From positions 248,001 through 312,000 of the forward strand of contig CAVBJF010000001.1 in the NCBI GenBank assembly GCA_963596005.1: 64,000 nucleotides of DNA. The letters run 5' to 3'. The notes beneath the pieces are model-generated. The model was not told where the DNA came from, did no database searches, and was given only the letters and a program-made list of their open reading frames with translations. This document shows, one piece after another, positions 52,901 through 61,789 of the stretch. Positions within the stretch are counted from its first letter, which is position 1, and each line of letters opens with the position of its first letter. Made by a program: the position numbers and the translations under genes. Origin of the DNA: Gallibacter pasteurianus_A (GTDB lineage: Bacteria; Bacillota; Clostridia; Peptostreptococcales; Anaerovoracaceae).

Positions 52901-53983
52901 ATGAAAAAGAAAACGAAAGCGGTTATGGTTGGCGGTGTGCAAATAGGCGGAGGTGCTCCTGTGAGCATACAGTCCATGAGCAATATCGATACGAGGAATA
53001 TAAAAGCAGTTATAAACCAAATAGATATCTTGGCTGATGCGGGAGCACAGATAATGAGGCTTGCAGTGCCTGATATGGAAGCAGCGGATGCATTTGGTGA
53101 GATTAAGGAAAAATCACGATTGCCACTTGTTGCTGATATACATTTTGATTATAGACTTGCGATCAAAGCGATGGAAAACGGCGCCGATAAGATAAGGATA
53201 AATCCCGGGAATATCGGTACAAGAGAAGAGGTTGCAAAGATAGTAGCCGTCGCAAAGAAGCGGGAGATCCCTGTGCGCGTCGGCGTGAATTCAGGATCGC
53301 TCCAAAAGGATATCTTAGAAAAAAACGGCGGCGTTACAGCAAACGGTCTTGTAGCAAGCACTCTTAGGAGCGTCAAGATATTAGAAGATTTGGACTTCTG
53401 TGATATAGTTATATCGCTTAAGGCTTCGGATCCTAAAATGAATTATGACGCATATACAATGATAGCTCAGCAGACGGATTATCCGCTTCACATAGGCGTG
53501 ACAGAGGCAGGCACATTTGAGAGTGGCAAGATAAAGAGCGCTGTAGGGATAGGAGCATTGCTCTTGGCAGGCGTAGGCGATACGCTGAGAGTTTCACTTA
53601 CGGGAGACCCGTTAAATGAGATAACGGTTGCTAAGGAAATCTTGGCATCCTCCGGCCTTAGAAAAAAGGCAATAAATATAGTTTCATGTCCAACGTGTGG
53701 CAGGACAAAGGTCAATCTTGATGCGATAGCAAGTGAAGTTGAAGAAAAGATACGGGAAATAGAAATAAAAAGAGCAGACGAAGGACTTTCCCCGATAACG
53801 CTTGCAGTCATGGGGTGCGAAGTCAACGGGCCCGGCGAGGCGAAGAGTGCAGACCTTGGCGTAGCATGTGGTGATGGCAGCGGAGTGTTGTTTGTAAAAG
53901 GTGAAATTATAAAAAAGGTATCGGAAGAAAAAATAAGTGAGGAATTGATAAATTTAGTCAAAAATTATGAGAGATATATTTAA
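52901..53983 (+). CDS. ispG: 4-hydroxy-3-methylbut-2-en-1-yl diphosphate synthase
   Basis: A 360-residue [4Fe-4S] enzyme of the MEP pathway. VMVGGVQIGGGAPVSIQSM at the start, PLVADIHFDYRLA, KIRINPGNIG, SCPTCGRTKVNLDAIA with two cluster Cys, and MGCEVNGPGEA with the third plus Glu. A 54-base gap with AAGGAGAG separates it from rseP. Its 3' end overlaps polC by 17 bases. Confidence 0.95.
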   Translation: MKKKTKAVMVGGVQIGGGAPVSIQSMSNIDTRNIKAVINQIDILADAGAQIMRLAVPDMEAADAFGEIKEKSRLPLVADIHFDYRLAIKAMENGADKIRINPGNIGTREEVAKIVAVAKKREIPVRVGVNSGSLQKDILEKNGGVTANGLVASTLRSVKILEDLDFCDIVISLKASDPKMNYDAYTMIAQQTDYPLHIGVTEAGTFESGKIKSAVGIGALLLAGVGDTLRVSLTGDPLNEITVAKEILASSGLRKKAINIVSCPTCGRTKVNLDAIASEVEEKIREIEIKRADEGLSPITLAVMGCEVNGPGEAKSADLGVACGDGSGVLFVKGEIIKKVSEEKISEELINLVKNYERYI

Positions 53984-56900
53984 GCATTGCATTTCAAATG
54001 AAGATTTCAAATACAACTTAGAGCAGGCTTCCCTATCGAAAGAAACGGGGAAGCTGTCTATTGATGTGCGCTTAAATTTTGTAATTCCATTAAACGAAGT
54101 AAAGAAGGCAGAACAAGCTCTTTTAGATACAGTGCCGTCAGTTGCGGATGTTGAGTTTGTATTTATATACGATGAGCTGGCAATGCAACCGGGAGATGCC
54201 CTAACTGTTTTCCTTGAACACATGATAAGAAAGGCAAACGGTAAATATGCATACCTGACAAATAGCATAAAGCGTGAAAAGACAACTTTAAAAGAAGACA
54301 AACTCACGATATATACGGCGGGCAAAAAGATAGCAGAGGAATTAAACGAAATATTGTCAGACTATTTTGAGGAACTTATATATGACTCGTTTGATAAAAA
54401 AATATCAGTCACATTCAAAAGTGACGACGAGACATCTAAAAGGGTTGAAGAGAAAATAAAAACCGTGGATGAAAGCTATTTTGCTTCGCAGAGAGAGTCG
54501 AATGTGGGAAAAAAAAGGCAAGTTGCCGAGAGAGAAGTCAATTTACCTTCTAACAGATTATTTGGGAAACCTATCAGTGGCGCATTATTACCCATGTCCC
54601 AGTTTTCGGAGCTTTCAGGCGAATGTATTTTAGAGGGTGAGGTTTTTGGTATTACATCGAAAATGACCAAAAAGGGTCAATATATTGTAACGATATTATT
54701 TTCCGATAAAAAGTCATCTGTTTGCGGTAAGCTTTTTGTAGGGGCTAAAGGTTGGGACCATATAAATGAAAATCTAAAAGAGGGGGATGCCGTAAGGGCA
54801 CAAGGCGTTGCCGAATACGATGAATATGTACAAACGCCTATTCTTAAAATAAAAGGCATGGAAAAAGTGGCGGTTGAAGCGAGAGCCGATAACGCAGAGC
54901 AAAAGCGTATAGAACTCCACGCTCATACAAAGATGAGTGCTATGGATGGCATTTCTGATGTAAAAAAATATATAAGCACGGCAAAAACCTGGGGACATGA
55001 AGCGGTTGCGATAACGGACCACGGTGCGGTTCAGGCATTCCCGGAGGCGGCAAAGGCAGCGGGTAAGGACATAAAGGTAATATATGGAGTTGAAGGGTAT
55101 TTGCTCGATGATACAAATCTAAAGAACGAAGATGGCACGATAGATTATAAAAAGGGTAGTACATATCACATTATCATACTTGCGAAAAACCAAGAGGGAT
55201 TAAAAAATCTTTACAAGATTGTTTCAAAGTCGCACCTTGAGTATTTTTATAAAAAACCGCGAATTCCGAAGTCGATCCTGCAGGAGCATAGGAGCGGTCT
55301 TATCATAGGATCCGCATGTGAAGCGGGACAAGTCTTTAGAGCGGTTTTAAACGGGGCAAGCGATGATGAAATAGACGAAATAATTAAGCTGTATGATTAT
55401 CTTGAGGTGCAACCGCTCATAAACAATCAATTTCTTGTAAATAACGGTGTTGTAGCTGACAGGCAAGGATTGATTGATATAAATAAAAGGATAATAAAGC
55501 TTGGTGAAAAATACGAAAAGCCTGTTGTAGCGACATGCGATTGCCATTATGTAGATGAAGATGACCAAATATATCGACGCATCCTGATGGCAGGACAGGG
55601 GTATAAGGATCTTGGTGAAGGCGGCCTTTACTTTAGAACGACCGAGGAGATGTTTGATGAATTTGATTATCTCGACGAAGCAAAGGCGAGAGAAATAATT
55701 GTGGAAAATCCTCATAAGATTGCGGATATGATAGACGACTTACTGCCGGTGCCAAAGGGTAAATATCCGCCGCATATCGAAAATGCGGACAAGCTTTTGC
55801 GAGAGGAATGCTATAAAAAGGCACACGAAATATACGGTGATCCGTTGCCGGAACTTATCGAAAAAAGGCTGGCAGACGAGTTAAAGGCTATCATAGATGA
55901 GGGATATGCGGTGCTTTATGTTTCGGCTCAGATGCTTGTAAAAAAATCGATGAGCGACGGATATCTTGTAGGCTCGCGTGGTTCCGTAGGATCATCATTT
56001 GCCGCAACTATGGCGGGCATTACGGAGGTAAATCCGCTTCCGCCACACTATATTTGCCCAAACTGCAAATACATAGAGTGGGGAGATGAAAATGAATTTG
56101 ACTGTGGAGTAGATATGCCGCAAAAAATATGTCCTAATTGCGGAGCGATTTTAAATCAAACCGGATTTACTATACCTTTTGAAACATTTTTAGGTATTCC
56201 AGGGAAGCAAAAGGAGCCTGATATAGATCTAAATTTTGCAGGCGAATATCAGGCGACAGCTCACAAATATGTCGAAGAAATATTCGGATCCGAAAATGTA
56301 TTTAAGGCAGGTACCATAGGTACGATACAGACAAGAACGGCGTTTGGATTCGTTGCAAAATATTGCGATGAAAGACAGGCTCCTCTAAATAAATATGAAA
56401 AAGAAAGACTAGCAATAGGTTGTAGCGGAGTTAAAAGGACGACAGGTCAGCACCCTGGAGGCATCATAATAGTGCCGGAAGATCATGAAATCTATGAGTT
56501 TTGCCCTGTGCAAAGGCCTGCAAATGATATGACAAGCGACTTTATCACGACGCATTTTGATTATCATGCAATTGATGAGAACCTGTTTAAACTTGACATT
56601 CTCGGGCACGATGCTCCATCGATCATAAGACATTTGCAGGATATGACGGGTATAGATCCGATAAAGGAAGTACCTCTCAAGGACGAAAAGGTAAACAGCA
56701 TATTCCTTGGGATAGAAGCACTCGATATAAAGGATGAAAATTATAGATTTGAGCATGGAAGTTATGGCATTCCCGAATTCGGTACGAGATTTGTTCGTCA
56801 GATGCTCGACGATACACATCCTAAAAAGTTTGCGGATCTCATAAGGATTTCCGGATTTTCGCATGGCACCGATGTTTGGCTCGGCAACGCCCGTGATTAC

Positions 56901-57647
56901 ATCAAAGAAGGCGTTTCCACCATGCAGGATGCGATATCGACAAGAGATGACATTATGAACTACCTCATACTAAAAGGAGTAGACCCAATTGCAGCATTTA
57001 CAATTATGGAAAAAGTTAGAAAAGGCAAGGGTGTTACAGATGAGGAAGCTAAGTTGATGCTTGATGCAAACACGCCGCAGTGGTATGTTGATTCGTGCCG
57101 TAAGATAAAGTATATGTTCCCACGTGCTCATGCTGTCGCATATGTGACGATGGCATACAGAATTGCCTGGTTTAAGGTATACAGACCACTCGAATTTTAT
57201 GCCGCACATCTAACCACAAAGGTTGCTGACTTTAACTGGCAGGTGGTAAAAAAGGGGAAGGAGACCATCCTGCGACGAATAGACGAGATAATTGCAAAGG
57301 GCAAAGCTGCGACTGCAAAAGAAGAGGGAGAGATGCTTGTTTTGGAGATATGCTACGAAATGATGGCGAGAGGATACGAGTTTGCAAATCCGACATTTGA
57401 GGATAGTGAGGCAATGCGTTTTGGCGTAAAAGACGGTAAGGTTTTAGTGCCTCTTGCGGCGATGATAGGTGTCGGCGAGACATGCGCTAAGGCTCTCGAA
57501 AGTGAATATCATAAAAAGCCGTTTGCCACGGTTGAGGATATTCAAAACAGAGCCAAGGCTAATAAGGTTGCGATAGAAGCGTTGCGTGAAAACGGCCTTT
57601 TAGAGGGCATGCAGGAAACAGACCAGATGTCATTTTTTACAATGTGA
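53967..57647 (+). CDS. polC: DNA polymerase III PolC-type alpha subunit lacking the exonuclease domain
   Basis: A 1226-residue replicative polymerase; usual PolC is about 1430-1470. Order: N-terminal domain (1-190), OB fold (about 215-305), PHP domain starting RIELHAHTKMSAMDG (about 314) and AITDHG, then at YGVEGYLLDDTNL (about 377) the sequence passes within some 20 residues to STYHIIILAKNQEGLKNLYK. In usual PolC the DnaQ-like 3'-5' exonuclease (about 180 residues, DxExTG start) is inserted just there; none of its motifs occurs. The rest is intact: Zn site (CPNC twice), PDIDLNFAGEYQ catalytic Asp pair (about 751), helix-hairpin-helix tail, and QMSFF near the end as a clamp-binding motif. No SD close to the ATG; translation is likely coupled to ispG. 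Confidence 0.95.
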   Translation: MRDIFKHCISNEDFKYNLEQASLSKETGKLSIDVRLNFVIPLNEVKKAEQALLDTVPSVADVEFVFIYDELAMQPGDALTVFLEHMIRKANGKYAYLTNSIKREKTTLKEDKLTIYTAGKKIAEELNEILSDYFEELIYDSFDKKISVTFKSDDETSKRVEEKIKTVDESYFASQRESNVGKKRQVAEREVNLPSNRLFGKPISGALLPMSQFSELSGECILEGEVFGITSKMTKKGQYIVTILFSDKKSSVCGKLFVGAKGWDHINENLKEGDAVRAQGVAEYDEYVQTPILKIKGMEKVAVEARADNAEQKRIELHAHTKMSAMDGISDVKKYISTAKTWGHEAVAITDHGAVQAFPEAAKAAGKDIKVIYGVEGYLLDDTNLKNEDGTIDYKKGSTYHIIILAKNQEGLKNLYKIVSKSHLEYFYKKPRIPKSILQEHRSGLIIGSACEAGQVFRAVLNGASDDEIDEIIKLYDYLEVQPLINNQFLVNNGVVADRQGLIDINKRIIKLGEKYEKPVVATCDCHYVDEDDQIYRRILMAGQGYKDLGEGGLYFRTTEEMFDEFDYLDEAKAREIIVENPHKIADMIDDLLPVPKGKYPPHIENADKLLREECYKKAHEIYGDPLPELIEKRLADELKAIIDEGYAVLYVSAQMLVKKSMSDGYLVGSRGSVGSSFAATMAGITEVNPLPPHYICPNCKYIEWGDENEFDCGVDMPQKICPNCGAILNQTGFTIPFETFLGIPGKQKEPDIDLNFAGEYQATAHKYVEEIFGSENVFKAGTIGTIQTRTAFGFVAKYCDERQAPLNKYEKERLAIGCSGVKRTTGQHPGGIIIVPEDHEIYEFCPVQRPANDMTSDFITTHFDYHAIDENLFKLDILGHDAPSIIRHLQDMTGIDPIKEVPLKDEKVNSIFLGIEALDIKDENYRFEHGSYGIPEFGTRFVRQMLDDTHPKKFADLIRISGFSHGTDVWLGNARDYIKEGVSTMQDAISTRDDIMNYLILKGVDPIAAFTIMEKVRKGKGVTDEEAKLMLDANTPQWYVDSCRKIKYMFPRAHAVAYVTMAYRIAWFKVYRPLEFYAAHLTTKVADFNWQVVKKGKETILRRIDEIIAKGKAATAKEEGEMLVLEICYEMMARGYEFANPTFEDSEAMRFGVKDGKVLVPLAAMIGVGETCAKALESEYHKKPFATVEDIQNRAKANKVAIEALRENGLLEGMQETDQMSFFTM

Positions 57648-57664
57648 GTAGCAAGTATTTTTAC

Positions 57665-57693
57665 TTGACACCTATGATAAGGCGTGGTATTAT
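57665..57693 (+). promoter_or_regulatory. Strong promoter of ylxM-ffh, placed for a leaderless transcript
   Basis: TTGACA (57665-57670), 17 bases, TATTAT (57688-57693) with an extended TGG. Transcription should start about seven bases after the -10 box, which is the ATG of ylxM at 57700. No ribosome site lies between. Confidence 0.75.
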
Positions 57694-57699
57694 TTTGCT

Positions 57700-58062
57700 A
57701 TGTTTGATGAAGTAACAAAGGCAAGTATATTATATGATTTTTACGGAGAGCTCCTTTCTAAAAGGCAAAGGGAAGTCATCACACTTTATTATGAGGATAA
57801 CCTTTCTATTACGGAAATCTCCGAAAATCTTTGTATAAGCAGACAAGGCGTGCATGACGCACTAAAGAATGCCGAAAAATCACTTGCTAAATATGAGCAA
57901 AAGCTTGGACTTGTTGCAAAGCTTGAGGATATGAGAAACGCAGTACAAAAAATAGATAAAAAAATCGATACGATTTTAGCTGACGAGGTTTTGCAAGAGG
58001 TGACAAAAAAAGAGCTTTTGCAGATAAAAAAGATAATCGACGAATTGGAAGAAAACATATAA
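57700..58062 (+). CDS. ylxM: YlxM-family putative helix-turn-helix protein (UPF0122)
   Basis: A 120-residue sigma-70 region-4-like protein associated with the signal recognition particle. ILYDFYGELLSKRQREVITLYY and LSITEISENLCISRQGVHDALKNAEK form the HTH part; the C-terminal half is a charged coiled coil (KIDKKIDTILADEV and onwards). Gene order ylxM-ffh is conserved across Firmicutes. The ATG at 57700 coincides with the predicted transcription start and has no SD; family alignment from memory supports this start. Confidence 0.9.
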   Translation: MFDEVTKASILYDFYGELLSKRQREVITLYYEDNLSITEISENLCISRQGVHDALKNAEKSLAKYEQKLGLVAKLEDMRNAVQKIDKKIDTILADEVLQEVTKKELLQIKKIIDELEENI

Positions 58063-58108
58063 CTTTAGCAGGGCAAAGTCTTGCTAGCTTAAAGAAAGAG
58101 GGACAATA

Positions 58109-59443
58109 ATGGCATTTGAAGGCTTATCCGAAAAACTTCAAAATGTATTTTCAGGTCTAAAAGGTAAAGGATCACTTACTGAAGCGGACATAGATACGGC
58201 TATGAGAGAAGTCAAGCTCGCACTCCTTGAAGCGGATGTAAACTTCAAGGTTGTAAAGGAGTTTGTAGCGACGGTAAAAGAAAAATCGCTCGGGGCAGAA
58301 GTGATGAAGAGCCTGACGCCGTCACAGCAGGTTATAAAGATTGTAAATCAAGAGCTTACAGACCTTATGGGCGGAGCAAGTAGCAAGCTGACATATTCGC
58401 CAAGCGGTTTTACAACTATTATGATGGTTGGACTGCAGGGTACAGGTAAGACAACGACTACAGGAAAGCTTGCGGCGTGGCTAAAGCAAAACGGCAAAAA
58501 ACCGATGCTTTGTGCGTGCGACATATATAGGCCTGCGGCGATTGATCAGCTTGAGGTTGTCGGCAAATCGGTAAATGCATCGGTCTTTACGATGAGGGAA
58601 AGCAAAGACCCTGTAAAGATTGCAAGAGCCGCAAAGAGGGAAGCCGAAATAAAGGGCTATGATGTGCTCATAGTCGATACGGCAGGTAGACTTCAGATAG
58701 ATGATGCGCTCATGGATGAGCTTGCAAATATAAAAAGAGAAATAAAACCACATGAGATATTGCTGGTAGTCGATGCTCTCACAGGTCAGGATGCGGTAAA
58801 TGCGGCAGTAGGCTTTAATGAAAAGCTTGGCATAGACGGCATAGTGATGACTAAAATGGACGGCGACTCGCGAGGCGGTGCTGCACTTTCCGCTAAAAAA
58901 GTTACAGGCAAGCCTATAAAATTCATAGGTACAGGCGAAAAGACAGATGCGCTTGAGCCTTTCTATCCTGACAGAATGGCCGGTAGAATACTCGGCATGG
59001 GAGATATGCTTTCGCTGATAGAAAAGGCTGAGGAAGCATATGATGAAAAGCAGGCTGAGAAGCTCGAAAAGAAGCTGAGAAAAAATCAATTTACATTAGA
59101 AGATTTTTTAGAGCAGATGGGACAGATAAAAAAGATGGGAGGCCTTGGCAAGCTTGTCGGCATGCTTCCGGGTGTCAACAGCAACGCGATGAAGGATGTT
59201 GATATCGAAAAGGGAGAAAGAGAATTTTTGCAGATGGAAGCAATCATACAGTCGATGACAAAAGAGGAACGCAACGATCCGAGGATATTAAACGCAAGCA
59301 GAAGAAAGAGGATTGCAGCGGGCAGCGGTCAACCGGTCAGCAGGATAAACAATCTCATCAAAAAGTATGACAGTACCAAAAAGATGATGAAACAATTTTC
59401 AAAACCAGGGGCAAAGCTGCCGAAGATGTTTAGAGGCATGTAA
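58109..59443 (+). CDS. ffh: Signal recognition particle GTPase
   Basis: A 444-residue SRP54 homologue. N domain (1-90), G domain with GLQGTGKTTTTGKLA, DIYRPAAIDQL, DTAGRLQIDD and TKMDGDSRGGAALS, and a Met-rich M domain (about 300-430) binding signal peptides and 4.5S RNA (GSGQPVSRINNLIKKYD). It ends with a basic tail KLPKMFRGM. AAAGAGGGA upstream. Confidence 0.97.
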   Translation: MAFEGLSEKLQNVFSGLKGKGSLTEADIDTAMREVKLALLEADVNFKVVKEFVATVKEKSLGAEVMKSLTPSQQVIKIVNQELTDLMGGASSKLTYSPSGFTTIMMVGLQGTGKTTTTGKLAAWLKQNGKKPMLCACDIYRPAAIDQLEVVGKSVNASVFTMRESKDPVKIARAAKREAEIKGYDVLIVDTAGRLQIDDALMDELANIKREIKPHEILLVVDALTGQDAVNAAVGFNEKLGIDGIVMTKMDGDSRGGAALSAKKVTGKPIKFIGTGEKTDALEPFYPDRMAGRILGMGDMLSLIEKAEEAYDEKQAEKLEKKLRKNQFTLEDFLEQMGQIKKMGGLGKLVGMLPGVNSNAMKDVDIEKGEREFLQMEAIIQSMTKEERNDPRILNASRRKRIAAGSGQPVSRINNLIKKYDSTKKMMKQFSKPGAKLPKMFRGM

Positions 59444-59531
59444 CTTGCATAGCGTAAGCATGAAGTTAAAATATAAGTTAAAAAACAAATTATAAAATAC
59501 AAGAAAATGAAAAAGCAGGAGGAAATTTAAA

Positions 59532-59774
59532 ATGGTAAAGATTAGATTGAAGAGAATGGGAGCACACAAAAAGCCTTTTTATAGAGTTGTTGTTGCTGAC
59601 TCAAGAGCACCAAGAGACGGCAAGTTTATAGAAGAGCTTGGATATTACAATCCATTGGTAGAACCACCGGTTATCAAGATTGATGAAGAAAAGGCAAGCA
59701 AGTGGCTTTCAACAGGTGCACAGCCAACAGATGTAGTAAAGGCGCTATTTAAAAAGACAGGGATTATAAAGTAA
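59532..59774 (+). CDS. rpsP: 30S ribosomal protein S16
   Basis: An 80-residue bS16: VKIRLKRMGAHKKPFYRVVVADSRAPRDG opening (typical block, residues 2-30) and EKASKWLSTGAQPTD. GGAGGAAA site upstream. Follows ffh after 88 bases without a clear terminator. Confidence 0.97.
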   Translation: MVKIRLKRMGAHKKPFYRVVVADSRAPRDGKFIEELGYYNPLVEPPVIKIDEEKASKWLSTGAQPTDVVKALFKKTGIIK

Positions 59775-59794
59775 GAAAGAAAGCGGTGAAGCTA

Positions 59795-60025
59795 ATGGGA
59801 GAATTAGTAAAATCAATTGCGAAATCGCTTGTGGATAACCCGGAAGAAGTAGAGGTTTTAGAGGAAAGCGACAAGCAGACTGTGGTAATAAAACTAAGGG
59901 TCGCAGCTCCCGACATGGGCAAGGTGATTGGCAAGCACGGTAGGATTGCGAAAGCGATTCGTACGGTTGTAAAGGCTGCGGCAACAAAAAACCATCAAAA
60001 GGTAATTGTAGAAATCTACAGATGA
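59795..60025 (+). CDS. khpA: KH-domain RNA-binding protein
   Basis: A 76-residue KhpA (YlqC) protein: ELVKSIAKSLVDNPEEVEV, then one KH fold with VIGKHGRIAKAIRTV, the GxxG loop reading GKHG. It binds RNA, in other species together with KhpB. I choose ATG 59795; GTG 59786 is possible. In most Firmicutes rimM and trmD follow, but here a terminator and a convergent gene do. Confidence 0.92.
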   Translation: MGELVKSIAKSLVDNPEEVEVLEESDKQTVVIKLRVAAPDMGKVIGKHGRIAKAIRTVVKAAATKNHQKVIVEIYR

Positions 60026-60057
60026 TTTTTATACCGAAACGGATGAAATTTATTTAC

Positions 60058-60105
60058 AAAAAAACGCTGTATTACTTGAAGTTTCAAATAATGCAGCGTT
60101 TTTTG
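60058..60105. terminator. Bidirectional terminator between khpA and ribU
   Basis: AAAACGCTGTATTA (60061-60074) pairs with TAATGCAGCGTTTT (60089-60102) with one G-T pair; A-run before and T-run after serve both strands. Confidence 0.85.
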
Positions 60106-60116
60106 CCATATAAAAG

Positions 60117-60665
60117 TTATTTATGTAAAAATCCCGAAACTCTTTTGTATAAAAGAAATGTTATAGCACCGTTTACACCGGCCTTGATCAGATTAAAAGC
60201 GATGATAAAAGGAAGCAGCGCAGTTATTGCACTTTTTGGGACGCCCATAAACAATGGCGTAATTATGTAATTTGCTACGACCATAACGGCGCTCATAGCT
60301 AAAGTCCCAAAAATAATGGACTTAACAGCGCCCTTCTTTTCCTTATGTAGCTTGTAGATAAAACCTGCGACAAGTACATATGTACCGGTTGCAAGGATAT
60401 GCATGATAATTCCGTATACGCCGCTTGACGCACTGACTGTCATACCTTGTAAAACGGCTGTGACGCATGTTATCAAAAAACCTGCGGCCGGACCAAATGC
60501 AAAGGTACCGATGAGAATAGGAATATCTGCCGGATCGTATTCCATAAATGCGATTGGCGGAAAGATGGGGAAGTGAATATTTACAAGTAAAAGCGAAATA
60601 GCTACGAGCATTCCCATCTTTGCTAACCTTACAGTATTTTTCTGTGAAACATTTTGCTCATTCAT
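60117..60665 (-). CDS. ribU: Riboflavin ECF transporter S component (RibU)
   Basis: A 182-residue substrate-binding membrane subunit with about six hydrophobic segments. The N-terminal MGMLVAISLLLV, PIFPPIAFMEYDPADIPIL, FAFGPAAGFLITCVTAVLQG and IMHILATGTYVLVAG match RibU. The role is secured by the FMN riboswitch in its leader. It needs the shared EcfA-A'-T module encoded elsewhere. AGGAGG lies at 60674-60679 on the - strand, after the riboswitch terminator. Confidence 0.93.
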   Translation of the reverse strand: MNEQNVSQKNTVRLAKMGMLVAISLLLVNIHFPIFPPIAFMEYDPADIPILIGTFAFGPAAGFLITCVTAVLQGMTVSASSGVYGIIMHILATGTYVLVAGFIYKLHKEKKGAVKSIIFGTLAMSAVMVVANYIITPLFMGVPKSAITALLPFIIAFNLIKAGVNGAITFLLYKRVSGFLHK

Positions 60666-60685
60666 TTTTTAATTCCTCCTAACAT

Positions 60686-60714
60686 TAAAAAATCCTTGAA
60701 CAAAATATCCAAGG
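60686..60714 (-). terminator. Riboswitch expression-platform terminator of ribU
   Basis: On the - strand CCTTG (60714-60710) pairs with CAAGG (60698-60694), followed by ATTTTTTA. The stem is short. A second hairpin (AAGTGCAAT / ATTGCGCTT) between aptamer and terminator could be part of the switch. Confidence 0.55.
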
Positions 60715-60747
60715 CAATAACCATAAGCGCAATAAAAATTGCACTTT

Positions 60748-60871
60748 TCGTTTCTTTCATCCGGACTGTTACCGTTGGTATCGGATTTTACCGATTCGGC
60801 CGATAGGCTCGCGGACTTGTAGCACTATGCTCATCACCGCCAGTGAGGAATTACACCTCGCCCTGAAACAT
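60748..60871 (-). promoter_or_regulatory. FMN riboswitch (RFN element)
   Basis: Read on the - strand, the leader contains the conserved RFN blocks in order: CAGGGCGAGGTGTAATTCC, GGCGGTGATGAGC, AGTCCGCGAGCC, a variable stem with CGGTAAAATCCG, ACGGTAACAGTCCGGATG and AAAGAAAC. It should sense FMN and switch off ribU when FMN is plentiful. Confidence 0.95.
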
Positions 60872-60923
60872 TTTGTTTATTAAATTTAACTTATGATAAG
60901 GCATTACACCTATTTCCAAAAAA

Positions 60924-60952
60924 AGTATATCATCGCTATAAAAATCCGTCAA
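60924..60952 (-). promoter_or_regulatory. Promoter of the riboswitch-ribU transcript
   Basis: On the - strand TTGACG (60952-60947), 17 bases, TATACT (60929-60924) with an extended TGA. It gives a leader of about 250 bases that contains the aptamer. Between here and 61079 I see only a weak TTTACA/TATATG pair for the opposite strand and a TGTAATATTACA palindrome (61016-61027). Confidence 0.7.
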
Positions 60953-61079
60953 TTATAGATTGCAAATTTACAAGAAAAGTGTAAAATGGAATATATGATT
61001 AACAGGCGTTTTTTATGTAATATTACAATAAAAAATACAGCGAAAAACATCTAATAACAGTGATGGAGGAGGAATACAA

Positions 61080-61775
61080 ATGGCAAAATCTTCAGTATCT
61101 GCAGATATGCTACACCTAAATTTAAAACAGCTCGGAGCCACACAGATACAGTCAGGAACATCGAGGGTTTCGGTTTTTAAATTTGAAATTAATTCGGAGC
61201 TTACAGTTTCTTATTTCTGTTATATAAAGGACGAGGAAAAAATATATCTTCAGAGGATAGAGCCATATCCTGTAAGAAATTATAGGTTTGAGACAGTTGA
61301 AAACATCATTTCTTTTATCAGCAAGGACGTTGAGCAATTTAGGAATGCATCAAAGAGCTCGAATTTCAATCTATTTTTGGAAATCATACATACTAATTAC
61401 GAAGTGAGAAGAGAGCTTGAGGAGCTATTCTTATTGCACAATGTACCGCACGACAGGCTGGAGGAGGCTCTTGAAAAAGAGCAGGCAGTTCTCGACAACA
61501 TAAAAAGCACTGAGCATTTGACCTTGAGAAATGCTTTTGGAGAAGATCTAACAGAAGACAACTTCAGAAAAGAGATGGAAAGGATCCACTCGCAGATAGA
61601 AAGAGGCCCAAGCAGCATGGGTGCAAGTGAGCTATATGGCGAATTTGGCGATAAAAGTGTGCTTCCGGCAGATTTAAAATATGCGATAAATGATGCTATC
61701 AGAGAGTCGCTGCTTGATTTCAAAGACGAGATTCGTGATGAGATCAAAAAAGAAATAAAAAAGAACATGAAATAA
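61080..61775 (+). CDS. Protein of unknown function, probably cytoplasmic
   Basis: A 231-residue protein that I do not recognise. No signal peptide or membrane segment. Residues 1-85 look like a small alpha/beta domain (LKQLGATQIQSGTSRVSVF, SYFCYIKDEEKIYLQRIEPYPV); 85-175 is helical and acidic, including YEVRRELEELFLLH; the last 25 residues (DFKDEIRDEIKKEIKKNMK) form a strongly amphipathic charged helix suited to oligomerisation. A GGAGGAGG site precedes the ATG. It is a single-gene transcription unit with its own terminator. Real coding is supported by the SD, codon use and terminator spacing. Confidence 0.8.
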   Translation: MAKSSVSADMLHLNLKQLGATQIQSGTSRVSVFKFEINSELTVSYFCYIKDEEKIYLQRIEPYPVRNYRFETVENIISFISKDVEQFRNASKSSNFNLFLEIIHTNYEVRRELEELFLLHNVPHDRLEEALEKEQAVLDNIKSTEHLTLRNAFGEDLTEDNFRKEMERIHSQIERGPSSMGASELYGEFGDKSVLPADLKYAINDAIRESLLDFKDEIRDEIKKEIKKNMK

Positions 61776-61789
61776 AACATGTAGGTTAA

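Noticed and set aside
58481..59089. A 202-codon open frame on the - strand opposite ffh
   Set aside because: Antisense to the conserved G domain; no start signal.
60022..60270. An 82-codon open frame on the + strand after khpA
   Set aside because: It crosses the bidirectional terminator and lies opposite the 3' part of ribU.
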